DNA of 64,000 nt from Tanytarsus gracilentus (GCA_038502055.1 JAXRKN010000042.1:3596001-3660000), one strand, 5' to 3'. Positions 31,960-47,800 are shown, counted from the stretch's first letter. The notes: generated by a model not told the origin, from the letters alone. Numbers and translations are program-made.

Positions 31960-34843
31960 TTATTCTTCTAGAATCGAATTTCCGCAATCGAAACTAACTT
32001 TCTTGTCAATGCTTGATGTCGAGATTTTACGCCCTTCGCCTTCGTTCATTTTTCTATCGTTTGCCTCCTGTTTGGTCTCGGCAATAAGACTTGCTGAAGA
32101 GATGATAACGGAAATTTGATCAGCCGTGGGGAGGCCAACAATAGTCAAATCTTCCTTCGAGTAACCATTTGTTACAAGTAACTGCTCTAATCGCATAAAT
32201 GATCCGATTATGTTGTTCTATTTAGGAAAACAAATATAATTATAGAGTAAATAAGATTGTTATAACTTTTTATCACCCTAATTGGTCGGAAAAGAATAAA
32301 TTCTGTGTCCTTGTTAGAAAGATATAATTGCATTGATCGTTGAATTCCTGCCAACTTTGTCTTTAAATGTCTTTGTGACTCTTGAATTAAGGAACTAATT
32401 TGCTGAGGAGATGCCCATGGTGTTTGTCTAAGTAGAAGGTTTGTTACCGGCTGTTGATTGATTGCACTTGTCTGAGCTTGTTGATGCTTCAGTAAATTTT
32501 GTGCATTTTCAATGAATAGAATGATCGGTCCGACCATTTGCTTGGTTATGTCTATAATAAATTGCTCACATGATGCTTTTAATTGACGATCGACATCTTT
32601 TCGTGAATCAAGAAGGTGCTCCTTGACTTGAGGGGTTCCCTCCAACAAGAACTCTAGCAGTGCATTATTAGTCCCAAGTGCAAAAAGTTGTTTTCGTTTT
32701 TGTAATAACTCATAAGCCGCAGTTTTGACCTTACTAAAGTCCAGACTTGTTTGCTTCACTTGAAAATCTACACGAAAAGGAGCTATTTGTTCACGTAGTA
32801 TTAAAAGATGTTTAATTTCAAATAGCTTTCCATCAACACTCGATTTTTTACTCGTGATCGACTGCTCAGCATTTGCTAAGCTCTGTATGCAATAAGTCAA
32901 TGCTTCCTGACTCAGACCTTTCAAATATCAAAATTAAAATAGATATACTTTTTTTTTACAATTATTAAATATTAATAGAAACCTTGGAATATGGGACGAT
33001 CCACACAGCGATAGAGACGCGATAAACAAACTAGTGTTCTCCGGACAGTTGGGAACCACATGCCATGTAAATCAGCCGGGGAGTTTCCTGTACGAGATTT
33101 AAACTGTTGCTCAACTTCGGCATTAGTTGATGTAAACGATACTATTGAATTGCGTGATTCGGATCGCATATATTTTGTTTGATTCTCCTGAAGAAGAGAT
33201 GTTGCAATGCTTTCCATCATTTCCAACTAAAAGTTAGAGTTTAAAGAACTGTTTAAACAATTATTTTTAATGTTGATTCAAATACCTTTTCGGGATATGC
33301 CAAGTCACCGCCCGATGGATTGTAGTTGAGAATATCACTCTGTAGATACAAATGTGCTCTAAAAACAAGTCTTTCTTGAACATCCTCCAGCATTTGTTGA
33401 ATAGACCTTCCAAAAGCTTCGAGTGCCTCAGCATTATTCGCTACATGTTCATCCAACATTTCAACCCTTAAGATGCTGCAAATTTCAGCAAGAGTCTCGA
33501 GATGGTTTATATGAATAGTTAGAGGTCGAATGTTATCGTACAAAATTGTACATAAACCTTCAATATATGTGCTAAGCTGTTCGCCTTTAACAGTGAAAAA
33601 TTGATAAAATAATCGGTGCTCATCCTGACATATGTGAACCATAAAATTGCAACTCGCTCGAAATAACGCACAATGATCGCCCTTATGTTTAACACAAAGA
33701 TTTTTAACTGCACTCTCAACACCAGAGCTCATTATTAGTGCACGCTGTGAGAGATAAAACTGATGAAGTTCATTTAGTAAATCTTCATATTCTGAAGTTT
33801 TATGATGGCGATCTTCGACAAGTCTAATAGTCCCTTTGATTTTAATAGAAGAAGTTTGAAATTTTCCATAGTAGAGGGCAAATGCGGCGTCAGAAGTTTT
33901 ATCGGCAATCTGAACTTTTTCTTTGGTTTTAGGATTCAAAATTTGATCCGTTGCTGCACTTAGAGCTTGGGTCACGTAATTTCGAATCATTTGAACTGCC
34001 TTTAATAGACATTGACGGTATTTGACGTGATAGAAGTTAGCTTCTTTAAATTGAGGCTTCAATGAAACGAAATAATTACTTTTCACAAAAAAGTTTTCTC
34101 TTAACTACTTACGTGGTCTTTCAAGAACTTCATACAGTCATCAATGTTGTTAATTATTTCAGCAAATTGATCATTTGAAGAGGGAGAGAATGTGGGATTT
34201 TGAAGTCGTTGAATTAGGTGTTCGGCCTGGGTGAAATGTTTGAGGCGAAATTTAATATCATCACTCAAGCTAATCAGTTGTCTCTGCTCATCCATTAAAT
34301 TCTCGCTAGCTTCATTTAGTGACGATGTTTTTGTATTTACAAAATTATATTCGGTTGTGAGCTTGTTAAGAGCATTTAAAGTTGAATCAATCTAAAAATA
34401 TTAATTTTTAATTGATACTGAACTTAACAACAATATATTAAATAATTATTAACCTCGTTGAGGAGTATCTCGCAAGATCTATTCTGTTCCTCGAGTTGAT
34501 TGAAAAACTTTTTATAAACGTCATCATCAAAATTTAAAAACTCTTCTTCTACATCGTTGAACCATGTTAAAAACTTCGGAATAGATTCGATTACGAGAAA
34601 TTCTTTAAGCTCTTCTGCTTTGTCGTTTGCTTTTCCTTCTTCAAACTAATGAAACAACCATATTAAAAAAATTTAATTTTATCCAATTTTTATATTTTTT
34701 TAAACCTTATTTTTCGTATTTAATTCCTCTATTTCGTTGATTAAGTTTAATTGAAAATCATCAAGTCCTGCCAAAGAATCCTCTTTATCGTCCCATTTTT
34801 TTATTTTTGCTTGCAATTGCTTTAATTCACTGTTATTTAACAT
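31960..34843 (-). CDS. Cog3: Cog3, conserved oligomeric Golgi complex subunit 3
   Basis: Subunit of lobe A of the COG tethering complex, which tethers retrograde vesicles at the Golgi. Seven exons in transcript order: 34843-34706, 34645-34454, 34391-34113, 34056-33286, 33226-32983, 32917-32277, 32217-31960; 2523 nt, 840 residues, close to human COG3 (about 830). The N-terminal region is helical and coiled-coil-like ([23 protein letters not shown]). The core carries family phrases such as [40 protein letters not shown] and GGDLAYPEK. The acceptor before [16 protein letters not shown] was chosen because it keeps phase and restores the family junction; using an AG further upstream would break frame. 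No signal peptide or membrane segment, as expected for a peripheral Golgi protein. Confidence 0.93.
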
Positions 34844-35829
34844 TTTTTTGAAAATTTTTCGACGAAACCGAAAATCAACAATTTGATTCGTATACGAGGG
34901 GTAACTAAAAAGCGATAAAAAGCGCTTTCAAGCGTTTTATTTAAAAATTATCCCAACGGCCTTTCAAAACGTGGGTAGGAAACTTTATAATATTTTCAAT
35001 ACTCTCAAGAAGGAGGAATTTTTTCTTATCGTTATGTATTTTACCTAGTTAAATATGAATTGCTTGGAAGAATACATTAATAATAATTAATTTTAATTAT
35101 TAAAAATGAGATCCAAAATTAATATAAAATTTTGTCGTTATTTAAACCTGATCACATCGATAAAATTTTTACTGTAAAGTCTTTTTCTCGATTTCTGGTT
35201 GAAAATCAGCCTAAATTTATTAATAAAATTTAAGTTCTTCTCTTATTCAACACCGCATTCAAGCATTTTGATGAAATAAATGTACACTGTAAATTGGAAA
35301 TGATTAAATCTTTTAACTGAATCGAACTTTATTTTATTAAGCTTTTAAAAATTTTAACATTTTTTGAGTAACCTATGAATTTAGCGGGAAATATTTTTTA
35401 ATGTATCAGCTCAATTTTCCGTCCCTACATTTTCTACGGGGATATTTCGGCCCCTGGACCAGATAGAGATTTCAAATTTACGCTAAATGATAGATTTGTA
35501 GGTATTGTTTAGCCAATTATAGATTTTATGAATTTTTCCGATTGTTACCCTGCATCCTGCCATAGAAGACCATTTTTCAAACATGTTTTTAGCTCGTTGG
35601 GCTTGAAATTGAACAAGCAATCAATTCGAAAAGATTGACAAAGTTCAAAAAAATTTACTCTACATTTACAGGGTTTAAAATTTTAAAAAATTAAATTTAT
35701 AAACAACGTCAGATACTGATTCAGTACAAGCGGAATGTGGGTCAACACTCACGTGTGGATTTATATATATTTTTGTAATTTTTAAGTAATTAATAGCTAT
35801 ATAAGAAAAGCGCGTTGTTTAAAAAATTA
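34844..35829. other. Intergenic DNA between Cog3 and Oaz 3' end
   Basis: The stretch around 35400-35600 is less AT-rich and has the style of the interspersed repeats elsewhere in the window (CCCCTGGACCAGATAGAGAT, CGATTGTTACCCTGCATCCT), but I see no second copy here. Otherwise AT-rich without exons. Confidence 0.4.
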
Positions 35830-38800
35830 CTAATTTTCTGGAACCTTTTCAATTTCAATGTCAATGTAATCGTCTTCTTCTTCATACTTGACAGTTTTCA
35901 TAATAACATCAGTGTCTTCATCGGATTCTTCCTTAATGTTTTGTTTGGCCTGTTCCTCTACGATCTCATGTTCTTTGGTGTGATGCAGCAGCTCCGAACT
36001 ATAGAGAAATTTTGCATTACATTTGGAGCATGCCTCTTTGAAATTGACAGGTGCCAGTTTGTGCTCACGTAAGTGTTCCTTTAAGCCGGTAACTGTTGTG
36101 AAAATCGCCGTGCAAACAATACATGAAATTGATTTATTTTCAAACGCGTGCTCAATTAGATGATCTTGAAACTTATCGTCTTTTATACTTTGCTTGCAGA
36201 GATTGCACAAATGAAGTTGGTTTTTTGAGAGAGAAAAATTGTGCTTTGACATGCACGAATTACAAATCTTTTTAATATTTGCAGTTTCCATTACGTTCAA
36301 GCATAATGCACAAGTTTTCTCTTCATTACCCGTAGATGTCGCAGTAGAATTTGTATGGAACCTTAGTAACAAAAAAACAAATTATTTACTATCACATTTA
36401 ATCAAATAAACCCTCGTAAAATTACTTACTTTGCATGGAGATTTATTTCAAAATCCGATGTTAAGAGCTGGTGGCAGCATATGCAATGGATCGGTAGCTC
36501 TAGTGTAGATTTATTTTTTTGGTTATGCTTTTGAATGTGCTGCTTGAATTCATTTATATCCTCAATCGATTCAAAACAGTGGAAACATCTTCCAAAAACC
36601 ACCTGTGAAATGAAATTGTTGTTAGCATGACTGATATTTTTTTGGAGAAAAAAATTAATTAAAATCTTTAAAATCAAATTTTTTCACAAAAAACTTACAC
36701 TAATTATTTTGAACATAAGCTTTAAACAGTAAAAATTTCTTTTTACTCACCTTACAATGCTGAATTTTATGTTCAGCTAATACTGGAAAGGAACACAATA
36801 AAATCTAAGCTTGTTTACGTATAATTAATGATGATCTAGGAATTACCTGCTGGGCTTGGAAGGATTTCGTCGCAGATTGAACATTTGTGCTTAGCAGCAA
36901 TGTTGTGTTGTATCTTCATGTGATTTTCTAGTTCAGTTCTAATGATAAAATTAAAAATATATAATTATTTTACTTGATTGAACCAAAATGTACCTCGTCT
37001 TAAATTCTTCCCGTGCTTCACAATAAGCACATTTTAGGCTCACTCCAGATTTTGAGTTCAGATGAATTACATGACTAGCTTTTTCTGCACTCAATGCTGT
37101 AGCATTTTGATTTTGAGTTTCACTCTTATCCTTATAACCTCCAGAATTTTTATTGTTATTTTTATCATTAGATAATAACATAACAGCAACACTTTGTGGC
37201 TTATAAGCAATAGCGTCTTCATGACACTTGCCGACATCCTCGTTTGAGAGACTGTATAAATTTTTAGCTTTCATGCTTGGTTGTTGCTGATGATCGTTTA
37301 AAGTTGATTGAACTCTATTAAGACTTTCATGAAGAGTTTCTAAATTTAAATGTTTTGAATATGGATGAATTTGGGAAAATGCTCCGGGAGTGAGTTTTTG
37401 GTAAAAACTAGCCTCTGCGAGTTTTTGATCTTGATTGAATAAAAATTTTTCTCGATAACTTTCAATCAGCGATGGGCGATATTTTTGGAGAGACATTTCT
37501 TTGTCTTTGTCAATTGAAAAATTTGAAGGAGTTACTAGTGAAGATTCGTTTTGGAAATGATGAGTTTGTAAGTGCCGGTCGAGTAGAAATTCAACATGAA
37601 ACGATTCAGAACATGCTGGGCATCTAAATAAAAATTTAATTAGGTTATATCAATATTGAAATATTGAAAAAAGATAAAAGATAATTCTTGCATTTTAATC
37701 TCACCTAAATTGCTTTACATGAGTCGATAAAAAATGAAAATGCATTTCAAGTTCAGAAGTGCACGTTACTCTGCAAAATATACATCTTAACAATCCATTG
37801 CTTGAATGCTTAATTTGGATGTGATTTTTAAAATCTCTTTCTGAGCGAAAACTTTCATGGCATGAAGAACATCTTTTGTCGGAATGACGAGAAGCAAAAT
37901 GAAGTTTTAGGGACATAATTGACTCGAGACTTTCGTTACACAGCTTGCAGCGAAAACATACGTGATTTTCAAGCAAATGATTTGAGAGATCTTCATGTTT
38001 TGCGAAAGAGCTTTCACATTTTTGACACAAAAACTCTGTATAATGCTGCTCGACATGTTCTTCATATTCAAAGCGATTTTCAAAAACTACGTCTCTGCAT
38101 TGCTGACACACAAATTTCTTTTGTGTACAGTTAGTGTCGCTGCTTTGCATAATACTTTGACTTCCCAAGGCCAATTCAAAATTTTCATTTTGATTAACAC
38201 CTATTTATACGTGAGTAGAAATAATATAAAAAAAAGTACATTAACTAAGAAGCAAGCCGGAAAATTGTATATTAGAAGATGAAGGGACAGGATTACAAGG
38301 ATAATATAATTTCACTCGAAAAAAAATCTTACCGTAGTTCTTTTCAAGATGATTTTTTAAATGGAGCCGAAAGAGTTCAAAACTTGGTAGAGAGGCATTG
38401 CATTGATTGCATAAAAAAGCGTCGGGCGTGCCAGGTGTTTTAATTGTTCCTGCTGCTACTGTTGTTGGTGGCGGCGGTTGATCAAAAGGCTTTGCATAGT
38501 TTTCTATCTTGATTTTTTTCGTCGCAATCCTTTGACTTAAATCTGTTGGCTGTTCTTCTGCCACATTAACATGTTTGTGCACAGTTTTTTTACTCCCATT
38601 TCCGTCATTCGATTGTTCACTCATTGCCATTGTTGTAAGGAAAAAATCTTCACTTGCTCGCATTTTATCATCATGGACGAGTCCAATATGTTTGATTAGC
38701 TTTTCCGATGAGCTAAACTTCATTAAGCAGAATTCGCAAGATAAATGATAGTTGCTTTCATGGTGGTGGTGTGATGAACTTTCATGTTCACTTCGGTTTC

Positions 38801-41800
38801 TACGTTGCTCTTTCATTAGTTTTTGACTATGCATGAGATTTATGTGATGCGTCAATTGCTCGAGTGACATAAAATTAGTTTTTGTACAATAAAAACATCG
38901 AATATGATTCTGATGGAAATATCCTCCACAATTTCCATCTGATTTATATGATTTTGGCGAAATCATTTCAGATCGTTTCTTATCAATCATTGAAGTTCTT
39001 GACGACTCCGATGATTTCATGCTGGTAAAATGTTAAAAATGTTTGAATTTTTTTTAATATACTAGCGTAGAGTTTCACCTTTTAAGAAGCTTACCTGTAA
39101 TTGTATGGCGATTCATTTAATTCGCGAAGTTCATTTTGTTTCTTGTGATTTTGCATATGAGAAGTTAATGCCGCCGCTGTAACATTTAATATTAACACCC
39201 AAATTAGTCACGCTCATGAGCTTAATAAGTTGCAAGATGGACGAAGATAAGCTTACCTGTATTATAACCACGGTTACAAAAATTACATTGAAAACTGTTG
39301 AATGTATAAAAAACGGATGGAGTCAAATTTTAAATTTAAACTTTCACACTTACGCTTTTTTACTGTCGTGAGTTTTCATGTGAATCTTCAAGTGATCGCT
39401 TAAAATGTGAAAATTAAATTTTGAACTGTTTGTTGGAGGTAAACGATTTAAAAAAATAGTTTACCTTCTTGAAAATGCAGACTCACAAAAGAGACATTTA
39501 TATCTCCTATCTGCAAAAAAAATATAAGAATTTTGTAAATCCATTTAATCAAGATTTTTACTGAACCAAAATTTCTCACCTCCAGTGTGTAATTTCAAGT
39601 GTCTATCTCTTGATCTTTTATGTTTAAAAAGCCTCAAACACACAGGACATTTAAACGGCATATAGTCTTCATGACTCTGCGGAAAAAATTCTTTTGTAGT
39701 AAAACCGCTATTGTGGCATATGAAATAACAAATAACACGCGTGATGACAAGTTAAATAATTTATCACACACATTAAGTATGCTCTACCTTCACTGCACTT
39801 CAAGTTAGGAAGACTTTTATAATCTAAACGAGCTTAATGCAATATAACTCGCAAAGGTCGAGGCACGATTCATGAATACGGAATATTTTTATAGCGCCCT
39901 TTGCAATTCAACTTTAGTAAAAAGTATAATTAAATTTAAATGTACAATTGGTTTCGGAAAAAATTTAGAAATGTGTTTTTTGGATAGGAAATGCCAAAAA
40001 ATATAAATAGTTTAAGAAATAGTTTAGTGCATCGTGGAATGTGAAAATAAAAACGAAAGATATTGAAAATTCTTACGATGCGTCCGCATGCGTTAAGTAA
40101 TATTTTTATGGCAACACGTATGAACTAAAACTTCAACGCGAAAAAAGCATCGTTATGAGAAATAAATAATTTAATTCAATTTACCTGCTCATGTTTCTTT
40201 AAATAACCCAAACGGGGAAAGGATTTTTCACAAAATTGGCATTTGTAGCTCGATGTTCCTTTGAATTTTCCACTTTTTTCTTTTTTCTCCTTCTTAATAG
40301 CATCATCTTCACCTCGTTCAACTCCATTTGTATCCATTTCAGAGCTGCTATTGCTGGCAGTCGATGATGGAAAGCTAAGTGATGTGTGTGTCGAGTAGAG
40401 TTCTGTAAATCAAGAATAATACAATCCCTTTCAAATGATTATAAATTATCACGCTTTTCATCAACTCGTCCGCTACTGATTACCCACTTCATAAATTTTC
40501 ATTTTTTGTCTTAAAAATATCCTTTTTTTTCGAAGAAAAGAACTGCTTTAAAAATGAAGCATTGTCACACATCAATCTCAATTTAAGGGTAATAAAAAAA
40601 GGAGGGAGCCGAAAATGCTGAGTTTCTACTACGGTAATATATTATTTAAATTGAGGTTTTTTGAAAGTCAATGCAATATTTTAAAGGTTTATAGAAAAAA
40701 ATTTAATTATATTTAAATATTACTAGTTATTTTTTAAACAGCTATTTATTTATACCTATACACTATATTTCCAATTTTCTTATTTTTAGTTAGAACTTTC
40801 AATTTTTTTTGGTTGATCACTTCGAAACGAGTGTGAATATATTTTTCAAAAGTGCTTATTTGTGATATGTTCACTCAATTAAGAATTTTTTTGATAGGAA
40901 GTATTAATAACGACGTGTGCCACTGTGTTTAATTTTTATCACTATAAACGAACTTAATTAAAATTTCCTTTCGTTTAAATTTATGAGTCAAGAAATTTTT
41001 TTAATTGAAAAGTTAAAGTACCTCTGTTTTTTATAAAAAAATAATTTTACACCGATTATGGGTTTATAATTTTCACAATAAAAATATGATAAACTTAGTC
41101 TCCCTTTGAGACCCCAAAGAAATGCACGAGAAGCACGAAAATACGACCGAACTCTATAGGGAGTAAAACTCAATTGAAATTGCTCACTTCTCGGCTGACT
41201 GATGGCGCAAACAACAAAAGAGCGGATCTCGTATTTTCTTCGGGTTCATCATCATTGTATTTACGATTATGTGCTCCAATAGGAAGAGCTACGAATAAGA
41301 ATGAAAATATTATCTCGGTTTTCGAGTGAGGGAGCTCTGCTCTTGTGTTTAATGCAAAGCACCAATCATTTAATTTTATTTTTTAAGGTGTTAATTAGAG
41401 TCTAAATCGATCCTAATATTTTGTAATATAAATTTAATTTGTATTCGATATTTATTTATTTTTTCTAATTACAAAGTATATTATTTGAATGGGAAAAAAT
41501 TGTAAAAATTTGATAAAAAACACTAATTGAATAAATAAAAAATAAAGTTGGCCAACAGTAATTGCCGATTTAACACCAAGGCGGGACCTAAAAGCAACGC
41601 TAGGCGTGAGTGTAGATGTAAGAGAAAAAAAAGAGTATATATGCCAAATCCGGAGAGGGAAAATAAACGAGCAGAAATTTGTATGGGTACAGGGTGCACA
41701 AAATAATTTTCGTTTCACGGTAAATTCTATCTTGCTTAATTAACACATAATAAAATACATAGAAAAAAGTTTTAAAAAATATCTCCTCTAATTTTATAGT

Positions 41801-44800
41801 TTAAATTAATGAAACTACTTTTTCAAGAATTAGAAAACCAGTTAGTGAGTATAAGACGAAAAATGCGAATCCCATGCATGTGTTGATTTATTAATCAGAG
41901 GAATAAAAATGAGAAAAAGATTTTTTTTAAGGAAGTACGATGATTCTAGTGAAGCTCACTTTAATAAAAAATTAAGTTTTATAAGAAAAACTGAATTTAA
42001 AATTTATTTTCGTATGCAAATAATTTTTATCTTATGGTACAATGAATAGAAACATTTCTTAACCGAAAATTCACTGATGTGAATTATTAATAAAGTTTAA
42101 AACACTACGCTACTCTGGTATATAGAAATTTATCAGTTGACAATTGGTTGATGGACAGGTTTACAAAGTGAAAGAGAACGGGAGGACATTGAAATGGGAT
42201 TTTGTGATAGCAGCAGCTAAAAAGTCCGACGATTCTCTACAATTTTAATGATATTTCACCAGTTTTATTATTTTTGTAACAGACAGTCCCTTAATTGTCA
42301 GTGATGAGTGGAAAATGTTTGTCCTCTATACGAGGATGATTTTAAATATCATTTACATCCACACATGTCGCCTGATACCACAACCAGTTACGGCTTAATT
42401 GTCACAACATTAAATAAATGCACTCATCATATTCAACCTGTTGAAAGTAATTTAGTTTAATTGAAAAATCATATTTCACGTGCTCTTTATTTCACGCTTC
42501 TCGCATCATTACAGACTCGGACACCTGCTTTGATCAATGGAGTATATTTTGGAAGAGAGAAACAAGAAAATCATAATGTAAGAAAGGTGCATTCCCTTTC
42601 CGCGCTTCAATGATTTCATGAACATCTTTTTCGTGCGCGATTAACTTAATTTGTTCTAAAATTTCTACAAAAAAAACTGAACATTATGACCGGATCTGGA
42701 GGTTAAGATATTACCGAAAAATGGACAATAAATACTTCTGCACTTAGCATTGATAATATTGAACTCTTGAAAAATCGGGAGACTCAAATGTTAGAAAAGC
42801 AACAAAATATTTGATAGGAACGGTCAAAATTCATAAAGGGATCTCAACGCGAAGGCATACTCTTATGATAATATGAATACTTTAAAAAGCTTGTTTTTTG
42901 TTATTTTTCTTTCTCTCAATTCAATGTTTCTGTTACCTTATAGGACTCAATGGTACAATTCAATAGCTCCCAACAGACAAAATAAATGTACATAAAAGGA
43001 AATGAAATAACCATCCTGAACTCATGTTAAAGTTTTACTCTCTCCTCAAAATCAATTGAATCATCATAGCACTGCACTGCACAGAGCCATATTCCAGATG
43101 AGAGGCATGAAAAATCTTTTATTCAAATTCATTTGTACATCCTTTTTTTACTTAAAACTTCTTTGTTGATATTTTTCGAAAGCGAAAGATTAAACGAAGA
43201 TATTTGATATTTTCAGCTAAGTATAAATGGGTAACCAACATTGTTTTGTCTCTCCGCGCAATTTCAACAAAACGCCCTTTTATAATACCTTCCGCAGATT
43301 TTCATGATAACAATGTATTATGAGCATGGAAAAGGTAACGCGATATTATATTATACGTTGAGTTATTTTTGGGAATGAAAAGGTAGTTTTATGAAATTTA
43401 GTAAACTATTTTGTGTTCAATAAATTCCTTAAAACTAAAATTTGTGTCCTAAATTTCTATTGAATTTTTTTAAAGAAAAATGTAACTAAAACAGTTATAA
43501 ATTTTTTTAATTTAAATATTTGCCCACTTTTTTATGACTCAAAGAGCAAAAAATAAAAATAAGAATTTTTTCTGTTTTCTTCAAAGTCATTTCGTAAAGA
43601 ATCATTTATTTGAACTCACTCTCTCAGTTTATCTGTAATTTTTTTTTGCATTCACAATTTGTATATTCTCTGAAATAAATATTACTGTTAAGGGTGTCTT
43701 TACATGCCCGTTCTATGGTTCTCTTGGGTGCAAGTACGTCAGTTCAGGTGTCCCACGTGTACGATATTGAGAATAATGTGTTTTCGTATGTGTGTTGTGC
43801 TTTACTCATTTCATTCTTTTATAACCATTTGAAGTACATTTCTTCTCCTTACCACACCTTTTGCATGCTCTAACTCGCAGTAACACTTGTTCAGAGACGA
43901 TATTATTAAAAGAGTAAAAAGGAAGGATGTGAGGAAATGGAGATCAAAGAATAAAATAAATTTTAAAAAAGTACTTTTGTACATACTTAAATAAATACAT
44001 CCGAGATTTTTAGACCAAGATCTTTTCTTATAACTTATAATGTCTTCATTCTGGTTTTCATACAACATTATAATTGCAAAAATCAATTTTGGTCACTTTC
44101 TTTAAATTTTTGCAGTAAAGTGTGACATTAAAATTACATTTTCTGTGTCTCTTGATTTAAATTTTTTTTTTAGATTTTCTTTCATATGTTAACATTATTT
44201 AAATCGAATACATCTTAAACACCGCTCGTCTCCTTTGCCCAAGAAAACTTAATACTCTACAATCTTTTAAACCAGAAACTCGTAAGAAAGAGTTTAATGA
44301 TTTTTACAAACGGTTCGTTTATATATGTACTTCAGTATTAAGCAAATACCAGCACACACGAGGATATTTTAGTAATGAACATAACATCCTCTTCCTTTTC
44401 TTGTCTAATAAATTAATCACTACTGTCCCCCTTCATATGATGCTGAAGAAAGCAGAAGAAGAGGGTCAATGTCGGTACTTTAATTGTCACAAATTCAACA
44501 GCCAACAAGTTCGAGAGAAACCTTGTCAAAAATCTCTGTTGAAAAATTATCATATGGCAGACATACTTTATCCCTTCCCAAATTCCACCCACAAAAACTT
44601 ACCTGATGAGTATGATCCAATGCTGTCACAGTCGCTATTATCTGAGTTATAATTTTCTTGTAGCGACATTTCAACACCAGTTGCCACTTCTTCGCTACAA
44701 ACTGTGGAAAAACGAAAAAAAAATTGTACAATTTGGTTATTAGAAGTAAAGATGAATTTTGAGAATTTAATTTGCAACATAACCATTAATGCGTGGAAGT

Positions 44801-47800
44801 CATAATAAAAACACATGCATATAAGGTTTACGGCTGTTCCCCACTCCTGCGCTCTGACGGATCCCCTAAGTACCTGCCCCAAGAGCATTCCAAACTAATC
44901 TGAGTATTTTCATGTATTTTATTATTATGGCTCTGTGCTACGGCCGTATATAGAGTTTCATTGCTTTTTGACTTGCTCTCGTTACTCTCACTCTCTTTCG
45001 CTCACCCGCTCACTGGTGTTATTCTCTCGAAATACTGCTGTTTCACTATGTGTTTTCCCATTTCTCTTCAGTTCCTTCAGGGACTAAAGCTCCAAACAGG
45101 AGGACGAGAGCAATTTCACCAAAGGAGCAGAGCAGCAACACAGAGGCGGTATTTCTCTTTGCTCTTATGTTACTTGTGTGTAGATGGATTCACGAACTAC
45201 TTTCATAAAAGTTAACGGACGATTGGAATGAAAAGTAGACATCATTTTCTTTTTTACCTTAATTGAAAATGATCTTTTTGGTGATCGATTGATCACAGTG
45301 TAGCTAGGAAAACTGATTTAGAAATATTCATGGAAAAATATAGTTGTCTACCCCTGATTACTTTTTTTGGATCAAGCAAAACACAGCATATATAAAACTG
45401 CTTTACTCTCCCGTAAACTCTAACTTTTTCCATATTTTTAACTCTGCGGGGACATCTAAACACAAAGACCGAACAAACTAGAAAAACCATTGAGTACTTG
45501 AGGAAAATATGCACAGAACTGCTTCTTTAGGTCCCGCATCATAACAGAAAAGCTCACTTGACTGATACTTTAGTTCAATTTTGAAAAGATACACAGTTGC
45601 GGCTAAAGTTAAAAATATGTGGACCGTGTTATGTTTATCACAATTTTTAGTTTTTATCATTTCATTAAATTTATTGAATTTAAGTTTTCAGTAGGACAAG
45701 TCTAATAATTTTGAGACTTATAAGTTTATGTCCATAAAAACTTGATTTAAAAAAATGTTTAATTTTCTAATACAGAATTTCTGTACTACCCTTTCTTACT
45801 TAGTCGTTAAAAAAATTTCTTCCTTTTTACCTCTCATTTCATTCACTATTTTCCTCGAGAGTTGTTACCGTTAAGGGAGTAAACGAAGAAAATGTTATCT
45901 CTTTTAATAGTTTTTGAAAAACAGTTTGAACTTTTATTCTGTCATGGAAGATGAATAGAAAAAGAAGCATCAACCAAATTTGATACAACCATGCCAATGT
46001 GCTTTAGTCCCTTAGCGAGAAATTATTTTTGGAGAAGCGAAGAAGAGAACAAGCATATAATAATATGAAAGCAACATCAAAAAATATCCAAAGATCATAG
46101 CATAGAGTTATAACAAAATCTAATTATGTCTTATTTTAATTTTAATTTTTTAATTTTATTCTATAAATTAAAAACTTGAAATTGAACCGATGTTGTGCTC
46201 TTAAGGAAATTAATGATTTGATTTACTAATGATTTAGTCAAGCCTCATGTAAAGGAATTTTCTATCATATGAGAGTGCATGTGTATATACATATAGTTTC
46301 TCTTTTGTTGGTCCCGATTTGATCTCATTCTCTCAAACTATAGCAGAGTGAGTGAATGGGGGTTCTGTGAGCGTCAGATATTTCCCAATCGAGAATTAAA
46401 TGCTGGGGAAATGAATGGGCGACGAAGAGAGAGGTTAAATTCAAAAAAAGGAGATTGAGGGAGAAAAAGAGAGAGAGCGAAAGTATGATATTTTTCGGCT
46501 TACTCGGTACACTAAACCAAAGGCCAAAGGGGGTGGCAAAAACACATTATATCATTGTTGTATGGTGTTTTGCTTCTCTCACTCTTTGCCCGTTGTGCAC
46601 ATACCGTCTCTCAAGGGAGATCGGGTAAAAATGGATTTCAGTATGAGAGATGGAAAATATGAAAACGAAAACTTGCTCATATAAAAATATTTTTGGCGTT
46701 GCTGTGGCCCTGTATTGCTCTCTCATGAGTATGTGTGTGTTATTTTAGATTATAATTTATCATTTTATGGCTTGAGGGAGATAATAATGTCGATGTTGAG
46801 ATCACATAGAGACGGCAATGAGAAAGTACTGTCGGCAGTAATATTTCTCGAGAGTCTCTGAAGGCCTTTGCTCTGTTTTGACCTCGACAATTGTGCGATT
46901 TGGGCCACTTAATCTCAACTTAAAAAAATATTATTTGCCTAATTTTTTTTCTAAAAATTTCAACTGACAGAACAAACTAATTTTACTCAAAAAAAAAACA
47001 ACTTTCCATCAACTTCAATCCATGACGATCCCATGGGAAATAACCATATTCTTGTGAATTTCATAGTGAAGGTACAAATCCTTGATAATATCCCAAGGGA
47101 ACCCTTTTTTTGAAATCTACAAGCCTACAGGTCCGTTGAAGGTATAAAATGACACAAAAAAGTCAATTATACTTTGGTTAGTTAAAAATCTTCCAATTGA
47201 TAGTACAGACGAGTATTATTTTTAAAAGTAAAGTAAAGTATATTTTGAAACTCTCCTTCTTTACCGCCACCACCACGAGTGTGAAAAAATTATTTTTTTT
47301 TATCATTCTGTCGAATCCCATGAGTTTCACTCCTCGACAAAGAGCTCTGAAGCAATATATAAAGCTCAAGTATAAATTTTTATGCTTATTCTCGGGAGGA
47401 AATGCTTTCTCTTGATAATATTTTTTTCGTTCGCTGTTTTAGGAGAATTTTTCAGAAAATGTTTTTTTTTGTTTCTTGACGATGTTAGAAGATTTTCATG
47501 ACGATGAAATAAAGAGACGTGTTTTGCAATAGTGTCAATTAAAACTTAGATTTTGATTAAAAACATTATTCATGCTATTAAAACATCCACCAAATTTCTA
47601 TGGGAATTCAGAAATTTCGTTTCTCATGAGAATTTTTTCATTTAACTTCCGTCTCTGGAGCCCCTCTCCATAAATTTTATGCGAATATCTTTTTAGAAGC
47701 AATGGAACGAGGACATTCCTTAGGGATTTTATTTTATGGAGCATGCAAAATTGAACATTCAGAATTTTCAGAACGCAATTTTCGAATAAACCCTGTGTCT

